NCBI GenBank assembly: GCA_016700115.1
Contig: CP064999.1
Coordinates: 5,699,501-5,763,500 of the forward strand
DNA from: Sphingobacteriales bacterium
GTDB lineage: Bacteria > Bacteroidota > Bacteroidia > Chitinophagales > UBA2359
DNA length: 64,000 nt
Direction of reading: 5' to 3'
Part shown: one piece after another, positions 1 to 9,056 of the stretch
Numbering within the stretch: position 1 is the first letter of the stretch
Layout of the letters: each line of letters opens with the position of its first letter
Translations under genes and position numbers: made by a program
Notes under the pieces: model-generated
The model's database searches: none
The model's input: the letters and a program-made list of their open reading frames with translations, nothing else
Told to the model about the DNA's origin: nothing

Positions 1-2
1 TT

Positions 3-734
3 TCAGACTATTACGAAGCAGAAAAAAATGCAGTTATTCCCATGTTGGTATTAACTCCCACCATCGTAACCGATAGGCGAAAACTCTTTATATCTTCACA
101 ACCGGTAACTTATCTTACGCGATCGTATAACAAGTATGGCTTTAACCATGATTCGTATGAGGCTGACGGCATTGACTGTGCACAATTTTTTGCCGATCAG
201 GACGGGCATAACCTGTTGCTCAGCTCTGCTATGCGAATGAGTGCAACTTTCCCTTATATTTTACCTTCCACCTTCTTGCCAAGTAACCCTTCAGTTGAAG
301 TGATGGACGCAGGATTCAGAGATAATACCGGTTTTGAAACAACTTTTCGGTTCTTGAATGTTTTCAAAGACTGGATTAACCAAAATGTCGGAAAAGTCAT
401 TGTAGTTTTTATCCGTTCGGATGTTAAAGACAGGGGAGTAAAGCCGCTAACAGAAAGTCTGATTGCCAAAGTGGTGAAGCCGGCAACGGTTTTTATGACC
501 AACGAAATTCAGGACAACTATGCAGATTACATGGCTACGATTACCGATGAAACCTTATATGGCAAGCTACAGGTCATCAATTTCGAGTACGAACCCTCTG
601 TCAAAAGTCAAAAGGCAGCAATGAGCCTGCATCTGACCACGAAGGAAAAACACGATATAAAAAATGCGTTGTTTAATCAGCGAAATCAGCGTAATCTAAA
701 AGAAATGATCAATCTTTTGCAGACAAATGATTAA
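3..734 (+). CDS. Patatin-like phospholipase family protein, C-terminal part (5' end outside window)
   Basis: The reading frame is open to the first base, so the gene starts before the window; the first ATG seen (position 42) is internal. The visible 244 codons include a DAGFRDNTG segment, which fits the second catalytic motif (Asp of the D-G-A/G signature) of patatin-type lipid acyl hydrolases. The nucleophile motif G-x-S-x-G is not visible and should lie upstream. The segment ASSAM/SATFPYILP before it fits the patatin core, where a Ser/Ala-rich helix and an FP element precede the Asp motif. The protein probably hydrolyses membrane lipid acyl esters, but the substrate cannot be read from this part. 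No partner gene follows, since the next 560 bases are non-coding. Confidence 0.6.
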   Translation, partial: SDYYEAEKNAVIPMLVLTPTIVTDRRKLFISSQPVTYLTRSYNKYGFNHDSYEADGIDCAQFFADQDGHNLLLSSAMRMSATFPYILPSTFLPSNPSVEVMDAGFRDNTGFETTFRFLNVFKDWINQNVGKVIVVFIRSDVKDRGVKPLTESLIAKVVKPATVFMTNEIQDNYADYMATITDETLYGKLQVINFEYEPSVKSQKAAMSLHLTTKEKHDIKNALFNQRNQRNLKEMINLLQTND

Positions 735-1293
735 ATCTCTGCATTAAGTTTATGCGCTGAACTTAAAAACTTGATTTCAGTTGCGTAGATTGTTGTTCAA
801 TGATTGAAGCACGTATTCTGCACCATTTTTTTAGATTTATGCTCATTTTTAGCAGGGAATAATCCGATATTCCGATAACTAAAAAGTACAATATCCCAAT
901 TATTCAATGAACAACAAACTCGGGAAATATAGATGTTCCGGAGGTTTTATGGTTAGTATCTTTTAGTAAAATAGGAATAACCCTACAGTTGGAATCCAAA
1001 ACATTAACAAAATAATTTGCACAGAATTTTAATGGAAACTTACCCGAGCATTGATGATCATTTTAAGGTATTTGCCCCAAAAAAGCTGTTTTTAAATCAA
1101 ACTTTACCAAAAATGAAATAAGAAATGAACCGTTTCTTTTTTCTTTACTCTTCAAAATTATAATCGTAATCTTTCTTAAAGCTTTTTTAAAAAGTCAATT
1201 TTTTCAGCAAAAAAAGCTATTTTTTCGCTTTAACGGGGGATAATTTTAACCGGTGGGGTAAAAAGAAAGCAAGGATAAAAATTAACCCTTATA
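735..1293. other. Intergenic stretch without a gene
   Basis: AT-rich sequence between a rightward gene and a leftward gene. I see no ORF of coding character and no clear terminator. It contains one copy of a GAAATAAGAAA-type dispersed repeat (listed separately) and several homopolymer runs. Confidence 0.6.
1116..1145 (+). repeat. Single dispersed copy of the 42-bp repeat family
   Basis: The sequence GAAATAAGAAATGAACCG followed by TTTCTTTTTTC has the same GAAAyAAGAAAy...TTTCTT layout as the six tandem 42-bp units at 33857-34108. It is an imperfect inverted repeat, and finding it 33 kb away shows the unit is dispersed in this chromosome. Confidence 0.5.
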
Positions 1294-1776
1294 CTAATAT
1301 TGCTCAATCTGACTTTGGGAATATTTACAGGTAATCCATTCCGGTTCAAGGCTCATTCCTAATTGCCGGTAAAAGTTGATAGCCGGCGTATTCCAATCCA
1401 AAACATGCCATCTGACCTGTTTAACCTCATGCTCTTTTGCAAATTTGAAAACTTTGTCTATCAACAACTTCCCTATGCCTTTGCCGCGGTGTTTTTCGGT
1501 TACAATGACATCATCTAAGTAAAGGATTTTTCCTTTCCAGGTCGAATAACTATAAAAAAACAACGCCATTCCTGCAATTTCTTTTTCACCATTTGGTACA
1601 ACCAACTCTGCCACCTCTAAAAAATACAAAGGATTTTCTCCAAATCCGTCTTTTTCAAACTGTTCCAGAGTTAATGTTACTTCATCAGGCGCTTTTTCAA
1701 ACAAGGCAAGTTCACAAATCAACCTGTACGCTTGAGCAAGGTCTGATTTTACAGCTTTTCGAATCGTGATTTCCAT
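1294..1776 (-). CDS. GNAT family N-acetyltransferase (diamine/thialysine acetyltransferase-like)
   Basis: A 160-residue protein of normal GNAT size. The central segment DDVIVTEKHRGKGIGKLL carries the acetyl-CoA pyrophosphate-binding motif (R/Q-x-x-G-x-G/A), and the C-terminal part WHVLDWNTPAINFYRQLG matches the WxVLDWNxPAIxFY pattern of the spermidine/spermine and thialysine acetyltransferase branch. It therefore probably acetylates a primary amine of a small diamine or lysine analogue in the cytosol; the exact substrate is inferred. I chose the ATG giving MEITIRKAVKSD because GNAT domains begin with this IRxAxxxD strand; a start 12 codons upstream would add a non-conserved tail. The gene stands alone. 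Confidence 0.8.
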   Translation of the reverse strand: MEITIRKAVKSDLAQAYRLICELALFEKAPDEVTLTLEQFEKDGFGENPLYFLEVAELVVPNGEKEIAGMALFFYSYSTWKGKILYLDDVIVTEKHRGKGIGKLLIDKVFKFAKEHEVKQVRWHVLDWNTPAINFYRQLGMSLEPEWITCKYSQSQIEQY

Positions 1777-2140
1777 ATTCAAGCAGATTTTTAAAAGGTG
1801 AATTTTATACAAAATGTCCTGAACAGATTGCCCAATCCTTTAAAAACTAAATTAAAAACGAGCAAGTTAACTGAACCGGACAAAGAAAAGAAAAAAGCAT
1901 TTGGTAATTGCATTTAACTTATCTACTTTTGTACAAACACTTAGACAACCTCTAATATTTTTTTTTCGACTTGGCTTATAACAGTGTGTGCCAGAATTTT
2001 ATCAGTTTATTGTGATTCCGGCTTTATAATCTATACACGAAAAGCAAAAAAAACAGAATTTGAACGGACAAATCATCTATAAACTTTAAGTGCCTTTAAG
2101 GTGCAGATTTTTTTCACTTACAATCTCCCTGCTTTTATTT
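1777..2140. other. Divergent intergenic region between GNAT gene and fbp
   Basis: It holds a well-formed rightward promoter (listed at 1900-1931) and a leader of about 205 nt before the fbp start. No ORF with coding character is present. Confidence 0.5.
1900..1931 (+). promoter_or_regulatory. Bacteroidota-type promoter upstream of fbp
   Basis: TTTG at 1900-1903 and TACTTTTG at 1924-1931 are separated by 20 bp, matching the -33 TTTG / -7 TAnnTTTG consensus of the Bacteroidota housekeeping sigma factor. The predicted transcript would have a leader of about 200 nt before the fbp ATG. Confidence 0.6.
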
Positions 2141-3208
2141 ATGCAATCCATACACCATACCATTAAACACAAAGTAACCACGTTAGGTGGGTTTATTTTA
2201 GAAGAACAACGGGCATATCCCTGGGCAACCGGAGAGTTGTCGGGATTGTTGAGAGACATGGGTTTTTCGGCCAAGATTATTAACCGGGATGTCAACAAAG
2301 CCGGATTGGTGGATATTCTTGGTGCAACCGGCGAAAATAATATACAAGGCGAAGAGGTAAAAAAACTCGATGTATTTGCAAACCGTCAGTTTTTGTATTC
2401 ACTCCAAAACAACGGAGAATGTGCGGGAGTGGCTTCAGAAGAAAACGACGATTTTGTTCCATTCCCCAAACAGCCCAAAAGTTCGCAAAAGTATGTGGTT
2501 TGTATTGACCCTTTAGACGGCTCATCCAATATTGATGTAAATGTTTCCATAGGAACTATCTTTGGAATTTATCAACGGGTTTCTGCGAATGGCCCTTGTA
2601 CAGAAGCCGATTTTTTACAGCCCGGAAACAAACTGGTCGCTGCCGGTTATATTATCTATGGTTCTTCGACCATGTTTGTTTATACTACCGGCGAGTCGGT
2701 CAACGGGTTTACTTTAGACCCCACTATCGGCGAATTTTGCCTTTCACATCCCGACATCAAAACGCCAAAAGACGGCAATATTTATTCCGTCAACGAGAGC
2801 AATAAGTATAAGTTTTCGAAAGGAGTGAACGATTATATAGAATATTGCAAACAACCGGACAAAGCGACAAACAGACCCTATAGTTCGAGATATGTGGGAT
2901 CTATGGTGGCCGATTTTCACCGCAACCTCATCAAAGGGGGAATTTTTATGTATCCCGCACTCAAAGGACATCCGAGAGGCAAGCTGAGGATTTTGTTTGA
3001 ATGTAACCCGATGGCACTAATTGCCGAAGTAGCCGGCGGTAAGGCTACCGACGGAACGCAGCGAATTTTGGATATTGTACCAACCAAACTTCACGAGCGA
3101 TGCCCTATTTTTATCGGGTCAGAAAACATGGTTAATAAAGCCCTCGAGTTTTTAGCTCCTAAAGAAAAGGAAGACTTAATAAAAGCCGGTAATCCACTTT
3201 CAGTATAA
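2141..3208 (+). CDS. fbp: Fructose-1,6-bisphosphatase class I
   Basis: This 355-residue protein hydrolyses fructose 1,6-bisphosphate to fructose 6-phosphate and phosphate, the committed step of gluconeogenesis in the cytosol. The metal-binding motif DPLDGSSNIDVNVSIGTIF lies near residues 122-140 and the class I active-site signature GKLRILFECNPMA near residues 280-300. An N-terminal TTLGGFILEEQ block matches the family start. The ORF is open upstream to a GTG at 2090, but homologous sequence begins at MQSIHHTIKHKVTTLGG, so I use the ATG at 2141. Length is normal for bacterial class I enzymes. pgk and gap lie 25 kb away, so this is not an operon with them. A TTTG/TAnnTTTG promoter precedes it. 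Confidence 0.95.
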   Translation: MQSIHHTIKHKVTTLGGFILEEQRAYPWATGELSGLLRDMGFSAKIINRDVNKAGLVDILGATGENNIQGEEVKKLDVFANRQFLYSLQNNGECAGVASEENDDFVPFPKQPKSSQKYVVCIDPLDGSSNIDVNVSIGTIFGIYQRVSANGPCTEADFLQPGNKLVAAGYIIYGSSTMFVYTTGESVNGFTLDPTIGEFCLSHPDIKTPKDGNIYSVNESNKYKFSKGVNDYIEYCKQPDKATNRPYSSRYVGSMVADFHRNLIKGGIFMYPALKGHPRGKLRILFECNPMALIAEVAGGKATDGTQRILDIVPTKLHERCPIFIGSENMVNKALEFLAPKEKEDLIKAGNPLSV

Positions 3209-3387
3209 CCCAAGCAGTTAGTTTTGTGTCTTTCTGTGCTTAATGAATTTTTATTTTCATTTCTGTCAAAAAATTTTCTGACTTTTTTTGAGGTTCAGAC
3301 ACGCTGCAATTGTACTTAATCATGGTATAATCTGTTTTTTAAACAAGAGCGTTAACACTTAATAATTTTAACCCGATCAACTACAAA

Positions 3388-4101
3388 ATGCAATTCACCC
3401 TAAAGTCCGTTTTGTTTCTGATTTTCCAATTGGCTTTATTTTCTTTTACCAATAAGCTAACCCCTCCCATTCAAAAACTGAAAGCAGATATTACGACCAA
3501 ACAGGTAAGGAGTGGTAAATCTTCAACTGTCAAGGCAGAACTTTACTATACTTCAGGTGGAAAATTAATCACTCATTTCACCCAACCCCGTGAATATGTG
3601 TTGGTAACCAATAACAAGGGTGAATACAAAATTTATGACCCTAATAAGAATACAGTAGAACAAAACCAAAGTGAAGCATTCAGTACCGACATCACTTATT
3701 TTGGGCATTTTCTGAACAACCGGACTACAGATATGGGGTTGCGCAATCTTGGTTTTACTTTATACAATACGCGGTTTGAGACCAATGCTACTGTTACAGA
3801 ATGGCAACCTCAGCTCGTAGATCGAAATACACCGGTTTTTGTAGAATTAGTTCACGAAAACAGCATTCCCATTTTTATTGGCTACAAAGAATGGGGAGGT
3901 AAATATTTGCGAAAAGTGTTTTTCTACAACTACCAAAAAATCCAGCATGTCAATCTCCCTGCAACAATAACTGATATAAATTACCTTGAAAACAACGATT
4001 CAATCGTGAGCCGCACCAATTATTCCAATATTCTGGTAAATGAGCAGGCAAAAGGAAGTTATTTCGACTTTCAGATTCCTGCAAACGCCAAATTGAAATA
4101 G
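3388..4101 (+). CDS. LolA-like outer-membrane lipoprotein-sorting family protein (hypothetical)
   Basis: A 237-residue secreted protein with an N-terminal hydrophobic signal segment (residues about 5-21). The body is rich in short beta strands with the pattern KAELYYTSGGKLITHFTQPREYVLVTNNKGEYKIYDPNKN, which resembles the LolA/LolB-type fold that carries lipoproteins or lipids in the periplasm. I infer this from pattern only; no catalytic motif exists to confirm it. It lies 40 bp before yidD and the two following membrane proteins in the same direction, so the four genes probably form an operon with an envelope-related role. Confidence 0.55.
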   Translation: MQFTLKSVLFLIFQLALFSFTNKLTPPIQKLKADITTKQVRSGKSSTVKAELYYTSGGKLITHFTQPREYVLVTNNKGEYKIYDPNKNTVEQNQSEAFSTDITYFGHFLNNRTTDMGLRNLGFTLYNTRFETNATVTEWQPQLVDRNTPVFVELVHENSIPIFIGYKEWGGKYLRKVFFYNYQKIQHVNLPATITDINYLENNDSIVSRTNYSNILVNEQAKGSYFDFQIPANAKLK

Positions 4102-4140
4102 CTTGAGGATTGGCTTTATGCTAACTTTTATCCCAGATTC

Positions 4141-4632
4141 ATGAAAATATATCGCCCGGTTATTATTTGGGTTCTGCTTGTAGGTTGCTTGTCTGTTCTT
4201 ACTCCCGGAAAGAGTACTGCCCAAAACCGCAACACCGATTTAGTTTTGTTGCAAATTGTAAAACCCGGTCAATCCTATTCCCCGGCTACTAACCCCAATA
4301 ATAAAAAACCACTAAAGGTGAAAAACCAATCGGTATTGGCCAAATACAATCCTTTAACACTTACTTTAACCGGAAGCATGTATTTCTATCAAAATGTATT
4401 ATCTTCTCAATTGGGAAGGCAATGTTTGTATGGAATATCCTGTTCCAATTTCAGCAAACATGCAATCCTTGAATTTGGATTGGTTAAAGGGGTTTTCCTG
4501 ACTGCCGACCGGCTTTTGCGCTGCAACCGCATCAGCGCATTAGATTTAAACCCTCTGACTTTAGATACTAAAACCCTGCGATTTAAAGACGAACCAAGGC
4601 AATACCGACTTCATTACCATGAGCATAGATAG
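4141..4632 (+). CDS. yidD: Membrane protein insertion efficiency factor YidD, with N-terminal extension
   Basis: The C-terminal half contains the YidD core: YQNVLSSQLGRQCLYGISCSNF, with paired cysteines of the C-x-x-x-x-x-C-S pattern, then H..L...G..KG, and a final RLLRCN. YidD helps the YidC insertase place proteins into the inner membrane. At 163 residues it is about twice the usual length (70-90), because an N-terminal signal segment (residues 5-27) and a linker of about 60 residues precede the core. Such long forms are seen in Bacteroidota. It overlaps the next gene by 14 bp, which supports co-transcription. Confidence 0.8.
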   Translation: MKIYRPVIIWVLLVGCLSVLTPGKSTAQNRNTDLVLLQIVKPGQSYSPATNPNNKKPLKVKNQSVLAKYNPLTLTLTGSMYFYQNVLSSQLGRQCLYGISCSNFSKHAILEFGLVKGVFLTADRLLRCNRISALDLNPLTLDTKTLRFKDEPRQYRLHYHEHR

Positions 4633-5548
4633 TATTTGGTCGGGTATTTACAGGACATCGGGTCAAATTTTAACCGGATGCGCTTTATGTTTATTGCTCT
4701 TTTCTGTAAAAGCTCAAAACTCGCCAATAGACTCAATATTCAGGCAGGAGACAGATTTTGGTCTATATCTGCTCGACCGTCAGGAATATGAAGAAGCTAC
4801 TATTGTGTTTTCACAATTAGACACAGTAACAGTTGGGAAATTATCAAAGACACAAGCCGATTCGTTGCATTATCTGAACGGCTGGGCAAAATACAACCTT
4901 AAACAACTACTCCCCTCGACAGAACAACTGCTTCAGGTGTCCGGTGCTTCCTCTAAATTTTATTCTTCCCGTTTTTTTGCAGCATATCAACTGACCTATA
5001 AAGAATTTTATCCCCAGGCAGCCGGTGTTTTGAATGATTTATACTTAGAAGACGACAGCCTTCTTCTCGAACTTCGCGCACTTCAACTTTCAGGTAACGC
5101 CCTGTTAAGTCGAAACTTTAATCAGTTTGAGCAATATTCCCAATCTTTCTCTTATTCTTATTATCAGTTGCAAAAAGAACAGGAAAACCTCCAAAAAGCC
5201 TACCGGCAGTTGCTGAAAGTCAAACATCGTTCTCCATTTGTTGCCGGGTTGTTATCGGCTGTTGTTCCGGGTTTGGGCAAAGTTTATGCCGGTAAACCCA
5301 AGCAGGGGATAGCTTCCTTTTTTCCGGTCGCATTACTCGGAGTTCAGGCATTTGAGAACATTCACAAACGAGGTATTAAAAACGGGTTCAGTATCTTTTA
5401 TACCGGGCTTTTTTCTGTTTTTTATATTGGCAATATTTGGGGCAGTGCCTTAAGCGTACAAATCAAACAACAAGAGCGATACCATGAGATTGATCATCAC
5501 ATTTTGTTCGACCTGCATATTCCTTTGCGCAATGTGTTTGGCAACTAA
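4619..5548 (+). CDS. Hypothetical protein with C-terminal TM2/DUF5683-like membrane region
   Basis: A 309-residue protein with an N-terminal signal or membrane segment (residues 13-32), a helical tetratricopeptide-like middle (tyrosine- and leucine-rich, with HYLNGWAKYNL-type elements) and a C-terminal block LSAVVPGLGKVYAGKPKQG followed by two hydrophobic segments. The P-G-x-G-x-x-Y-x-G signature is the hallmark of TM2/DUF5683-type domains. It overlaps yidD by 14 bp and the next gene by 65 bp. The downstream gene has the same layout, so the two look like tandem paralogues. Function unknown; the YidD linkage suggests envelope biogenesis. Confidence 0.65.
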   Translation: MSIDSIWSGIYRTSGQILTGCALCLLLFSVKAQNSPIDSIFRQETDFGLYLLDRQEYEEATIVFSQLDTVTVGKLSKTQADSLHYLNGWAKYNLKQLLPSTEQLLQVSGASSKFYSSRFFAAYQLTYKEFYPQAAGVLNDLYLEDDSLLLELRALQLSGNALLSRNFNQFEQYSQSFSYSYYQLQKEQENLQKAYRQLLKVKHRSPFVAGLLSAVVPGLGKVYAGKPKQGIASFFPVALLGVQAFENIHKRGIKNGFSIFYTGLFSVFYIGNIWGSALSVQIKQQERYHEIDHHILFDLHIPLRNVFGN

Positions 5549-6359
5549 AGCGCAAAACAAGGAAGAAATATATTTACAACATGCTGACAGTTTGTTTAAA
5601 ATGGAACTATATGCAGAAGCAGCTATTGCCTATGAACGTTCTATTTATGCTGCCGATACAAACAGAACCTATTATCATGAAGCTCTTTTAAAAAAAGCTT
5701 TTGCTTATAAAGCTACGGGGCAGTTTTCCAAAGCATTTCTCACCCTTCAACGCACAGATGTACTCCTGCTTTCCGATTCAGTCAGATGGATAGTGGTCTA
5801 TGAAACCATCCTCAATGCCTATCTTTCCGGAATGATGAAAGAAGCCGAAAGAGAGCTTTTGCAAATTGAACATCTAAACGCGAAAGATACTGTCCGGCTA
5901 AATGACTTCTTGTTCATAAAAATTCTCGTCCTTAACGAGTTGCAGCAATGGGAGAGCGCAAAACAAAGTTTTGAAAAGTTTCTGGAATTGCATGCGTTAC
6001 CAACTGCTTTGTCAGACGAATACTACGCATTTTTAAAAAATCCGAAACTGAAAAATCCACAAAAAGCAAGGACATTATCCACATTTATACCCGGAACCGG
6101 GCAAATTTACGGGGGTAATATTGGTCAGGGATTGGTAAGTCTTGGGTTGCAATTGGGATTATTAGGTTTTGGCGCTTTTCAAATCTGGCAAGGCTATTAT
6201 ATAACCGGTTTTGCCAGCGGTCTGGCGTTATTACAGGCGTTTTATTTCGGAGGCATAGAGAACGCAGAATCCGCCACTATTCGCAAAAACAAAGAAAAAA
6301 TAGCGCGGTATAATGGGCGGGTGAAGTCGTTTGTGTTGGATGTGGAGGCGGGGGAGTGA
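5484..6359 (+). CDS. Hypothetical TPR-like protein with C-terminal P-G-x-G-x-x-Y-x-G membrane region
   Basis: A 291-residue paralogue of the preceding protein. The N-terminus is a signal peptide (MRLIITFCSTCIFLCAMCLATKAQ). TPR-like helices follow (YLQHADSLFKMELYAEAAIAYERS), and the C-terminus has FIPGTGQIYGGNIGQG and hydrophobic segments. The start at 5484 lies 65 bp inside the upstream gene in another frame; the clean signal peptide from this ATG supports it. The function is not known. The layout suggests a cell-envelope protein made with YidD. Confidence 0.65.
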   Translation: MRLIITFCSTCIFLCAMCLATKAQNKEEIYLQHADSLFKMELYAEAAIAYERSIYAADTNRTYYHEALLKKAFAYKATGQFSKAFLTLQRTDVLLLSDSVRWIVVYETILNAYLSGMMKEAERELLQIEHLNAKDTVRLNDFLFIKILVLNELQQWESAKQSFEKFLELHALPTALSDEYYAFLKNPKLKNPQKARTLSTFIPGTGQIYGGNIGQGLVSLGLQLGLLGFGAFQIWQGYYITGFASGLALLQAFYFGGIENAESATIRKNKEKIARYNGRVKSFVLDVEAGE

Positions 6360-6424
6360 AGGCAATCTCACTCATAACTCATAACTGATGCTGGGATTCC
6401 CTGTACCTAAATAGTTACGGCGAT

Positions 6425-7309
6425 TTATTTACCCTTCCGGCTTTCAATGATTTTCAAGACGTGTTCCTCTGAAATTTTTAAGTACTTAGCAATTATATTT
6501 ATCGGGACGTTATCCTTGTGCATTTCTAATAAAACCTCAATTTCTTTATTCTCTTCTCCTTTTTTGATTAAATCTTGTGCATCCGCCATTTTAGTATGCT
6601 GGTCGCTCGCAACATCTCGCAACAGCTTCAAATACCTTTTATAATCCTTTGCATCTTTTTCATTCAGTTTCATTTCATCCAACCTCTCAGCCACTTCTTT
6701 TAAGCCCTTGGCGGTCGAGCCACTCTTTATTTCGGCGTTCTTGAAGAAATATATCCACTCGTCCAATTTGTCCTTGACTCGGTTGTGGAACTTGCCGACT
6801 TTGATAACCCAGTATTCGGGATATATTTCATGGATTGAGTTCTTTTTATAGAGTTCAATCTGTTTGTCGGCGAGGGTCAATATATCGTTCTTGTGCAAGC
6901 CCCTGAACTCAGTCGTGCCATGGTAAACGTAATCCGCTCCCTGCCCCAAGTCAAAATAGGCAATGGTGATGGAAATAACCTTTTTCACTTCTGCATAGGG
7001 TTGACCTTCTTTGATATGTTCGGTTATTGCCTTGGATGTGCCATACAGCATACGGTGGAAGTAGTCGTATTCCTTGCTGTTCTGCACTTCTACTATCACC
7101 AACTCATCCTTTGAGTTTTCCACGAGAATATCCACCCAATTGTGTTTGTCGTCTTCTGTTTCCTTATTACTCTCGCTGTCAAGGATTTGCTTGATTTTCA
7201 CATCCTCGCTCAACAACTCGGACAGGAAACCTTCGAAAATATCGAAGTTTGTCTTGTGGCAAAGCATTTTTTTCATCGCCCAATCGAAACGAACTAACTT
7301 TTTTGCCAT
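6425..7309 (-). CDS. Rpn/PD-(D/E)XK nuclease family transposase-like protein
   Basis: A 294-residue protein of the PDDEXK_2 type, a family annotated as recombination-promoting nuclease or putative transposase. It begins MAKKLVRFDWAMKKML, the standard start of the family, so I use this ATG and not the one nine codons upstream. The nuclease core is visible as NWVDILVENSKDELVIVEVQ, giving D ... E-x-Q. The C-terminal third is charged and ends with an HTH-like segment (IIAKYLKISEEHVLKIIES). These proteins are usually scattered in many copies in Bacteroidota genomes. No inverted repeats are seen at its edges, so it is not part of an IS. Confidence 0.85.
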   Translation of the reverse strand: MAKKLVRFDWAMKKMLCHKTNFDIFEGFLSELLSEDVKIKQILDSESNKETEDDKHNWVDILVENSKDELVIVEVQNSKEYDYFHRMLYGTSKAITEHIKEGQPYAEVKKVISITIAYFDLGQGADYVYHGTTEFRGLHKNDILTLADKQIELYKKNSIHEIYPEYWVIKVGKFHNRVKDKLDEWIYFFKNAEIKSGSTAKGLKEVAERLDEMKLNEKDAKDYKRYLKLLRDVASDQHTKMADAQDLIKKGEENKEIEVLLEMHKDNVPINIIAKYLKISEEHVLKIIESRKGK

Positions 7310-7522
7310 TTCCAGATAATTACTGTAAAAATACAAAAGCCTTCGGTCGTTTCAAAGGCTTTTGTGAAACTCAAAATTACTTGCCTTTGCTTTTAATTGA
7401 TTTTACAATCAGAGCAACAAGCAAGTACAAAATGCTGCCTTATAGGAGTGAAGTTATGAGTTTTTGCCGCAAATGTTTCTTTTACACCCTCTTTAAACAA
7501 TAAAGGCTATCGAAAGGCAGTG

Positions 7523-8269
7523 TTACTTCCAAAATTGCCACCATTTTTTCTTTCTTATAACGATTACACCTCCTACCACTGCAGTTAAAAATTCAATATT
7601 ATAAAACTGACCAGGCTTAATTACAAGTTCTTGGGTGATTGGCAGGTATTCTTTGTCTATTAAGATTTCTAAACTTTCATAACCAACATACGAAATTATT
7701 AACGCCATATTTATTTGTATCAAACTGTCAGGTATGACAAATTTGAATTTTCCGTCAAAGTCTGTTACTGCTCCAATTTGGGTGTTTTTTAGCCAAACGT
7801 TTGCAAATGGGAAAGGGTCTTTTGTTTCTGCATCATAAACTATTCCTTGCACAACATTTTTTAGGCTGTCGGGCAATAGATTTGCTTCTGCATTTACCGG
7901 TTCCTTAGATAACTCTTCGCTTTGAGTAGGAGATACAATTTCAATTTGTGAGGCTTGTTTTTCTATTGCAATTGCGCTTTCGGTTGTCCCAACCAACATA
8001 AGTCCCGCAAGCAATTTGTAAAGCCGGGAGTTATTTTTGGGTTGACCGGTTTCAATACTTCGGTTTAACTGTTGCTTTGTCAAACGTCCACAGAGTTTAC
8101 CCGATGACTGTTCAATGAGTTGAATTATTTCAGCGTCCGTTAAGTTGGTGAAGTCCACAACTGTCTTTGAGCAATTCGAACAAAACTTTCCGATGTCGTT
8201 TTGAGTCATTGAATTCCAATCCTGTCCACAGGGATTGTCAATTTTTAGCAGGTAGCTTTGTCGTTTCAT
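7523..8269 (-). CDS. Carboxypeptidase-regulatory-like domain protein
   Basis: A 248-residue protein. The N-terminal 60 residues hold a cysteine-containing segment (NPCGQDWNSM, GKFCSNCSKTVVDF, LCGRLT) that recurs at the start of Bacteroidota envelope proteins of unknown role. A membrane segment follows near residues 78-92 (LLAGLMLVGTTESAIAI). Residues about 140-215 form a CarboxypepD_reg-like beta sandwich (VQGIVYDAETKDPFPFANVWLKNT then AVTDFDGKFKFVIPD), the same module found at the N-terminus of TonB receptors. Here no receptor follows, and the protein ends in a short hydrophobic and basic tail. It stands alone. I start at MKRQSYLLKIDNP; an upstream ATG adds 17 non-conserved residues. Confidence 0.65.
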   Translation of the reverse strand: MKRQSYLLKIDNPCGQDWNSMTQNDIGKFCSNCSKTVVDFTNLTDAEIIQLIEQSSGKLCGRLTKQQLNRSIETGQPKNNSRLYKLLAGLMLVGTTESAIAIEKQASQIEIVSPTQSEELSKEPVNAEANLLPDSLKNVVQGIVYDAETKDPFPFANVWLKNTQIGAVTDFDGKFKFVIPDSLIQINMALIISYVGYESLEILIDKEYLPITQELVIKPGQFYNIEFLTAVVGGVIVIRKKKWWQFWK

Positions 8270-8516
8270 AAAGTTGCCGATAACGGTTTTTAGATTTGTG
8301 ATGGGCGGGCTAATCAGCACAAATGTTTTTTCGGAAAACGAAATACATTCTTTTGAAAATGTGCTGTTGTGCGATAGAAGCTGCTCAAAAATTCCTATTA
8401 CCTTTTTATTAGGGTAATATTCCCTACAAAGTAAATCATGTTTTCAGAGTTTTTGCATTTTTTCATGTATTTATTACTACAATAGTTCGATGATTTTTTG
8501 GGGTTCGGGGGAAAAT

Positions 8517-8545
8517 GGAAGCCTTCCCTAAAAGCGAGGGCTTCC
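8517..8545. repeat. Hairpin GGAAGCC / GGCTTCC
   Basis: Seven-base perfect arms, GGAAGCC at 8517-8523 and GGCTTCC at 8539-8545, with a 15-nt loop. No T-run follows on either strand, so it is not a strong terminator. Confidence 0.4.
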
Positions 8546-8822
8546 TTGACAAAATGCCGTATCAAGATACTTGTTTCACTGCCGACAGGCATCAAACATC
8601 GGTAGCCCGCTTTGTATTAGCACTTTAAAAGGAACAAAGGTATATGCCGGAATTAACAGCTTTATTTCTATAATCATAAAATACCGGATTAATACCTTTA
8701 AAGAACTTGTCAGCTTCTTTAATTGGAGTATTCTTGCGAATAGGATTCCCTGTTCCTATTCCCTTTAGGCTGTTAGATACGGTAGTTTGAAATTTGCAGC
8801 CCGAGAGGGAAAAACATTATTC

Positions 8823-8927
8823 CCTTAGTAACCAATTAATTACACTCCCTAAAAAACCTTATTACCTTATCAAAAAAAGCATAAGACAATAAGGTCTCGA
8901 TGCTTTGGAATTGGTCTGTTACTAAGG
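8823..8927. repeat. Imperfect 105-bp palindrome
   Basis: The outer arms CCTTAGTAAC (8823-8832) and GTTACTAAGG (8918-8927) are perfect. Inner sequence continues with partly complementary CAATT/AATTG and CCTTAT/ATAAGG blocks. It could be a MITE-like or REP-like remnant. Confidence 0.4.
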
Positions 8928-8987
8928 CAATAAGGGTTTGAGGGTTTGGATTTGCTCATTTATAACGGCAATAAGAAATTGTTGAAG

Positions 8988-9056
8988 ATCCCCAATGCCG
9001 TAGGCATTATATATAGGTAGCCCCCCAAACCAACGTGCATCAATGCCGTAGGTATA
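8988..9056 (+). repeat. Two near copies of an ATGCCGTAGG intergenic repeat
   Basis: CCAATGCCGTAGGCAT near 8988 and TCAATGCCGTAGGTAT near 9040 flank a GGTAGCCCCCC block. The core TGCCGTAGGCA is itself palindromic. Such short units are typical dispersed intergenic repeats. Confidence 0.45.
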
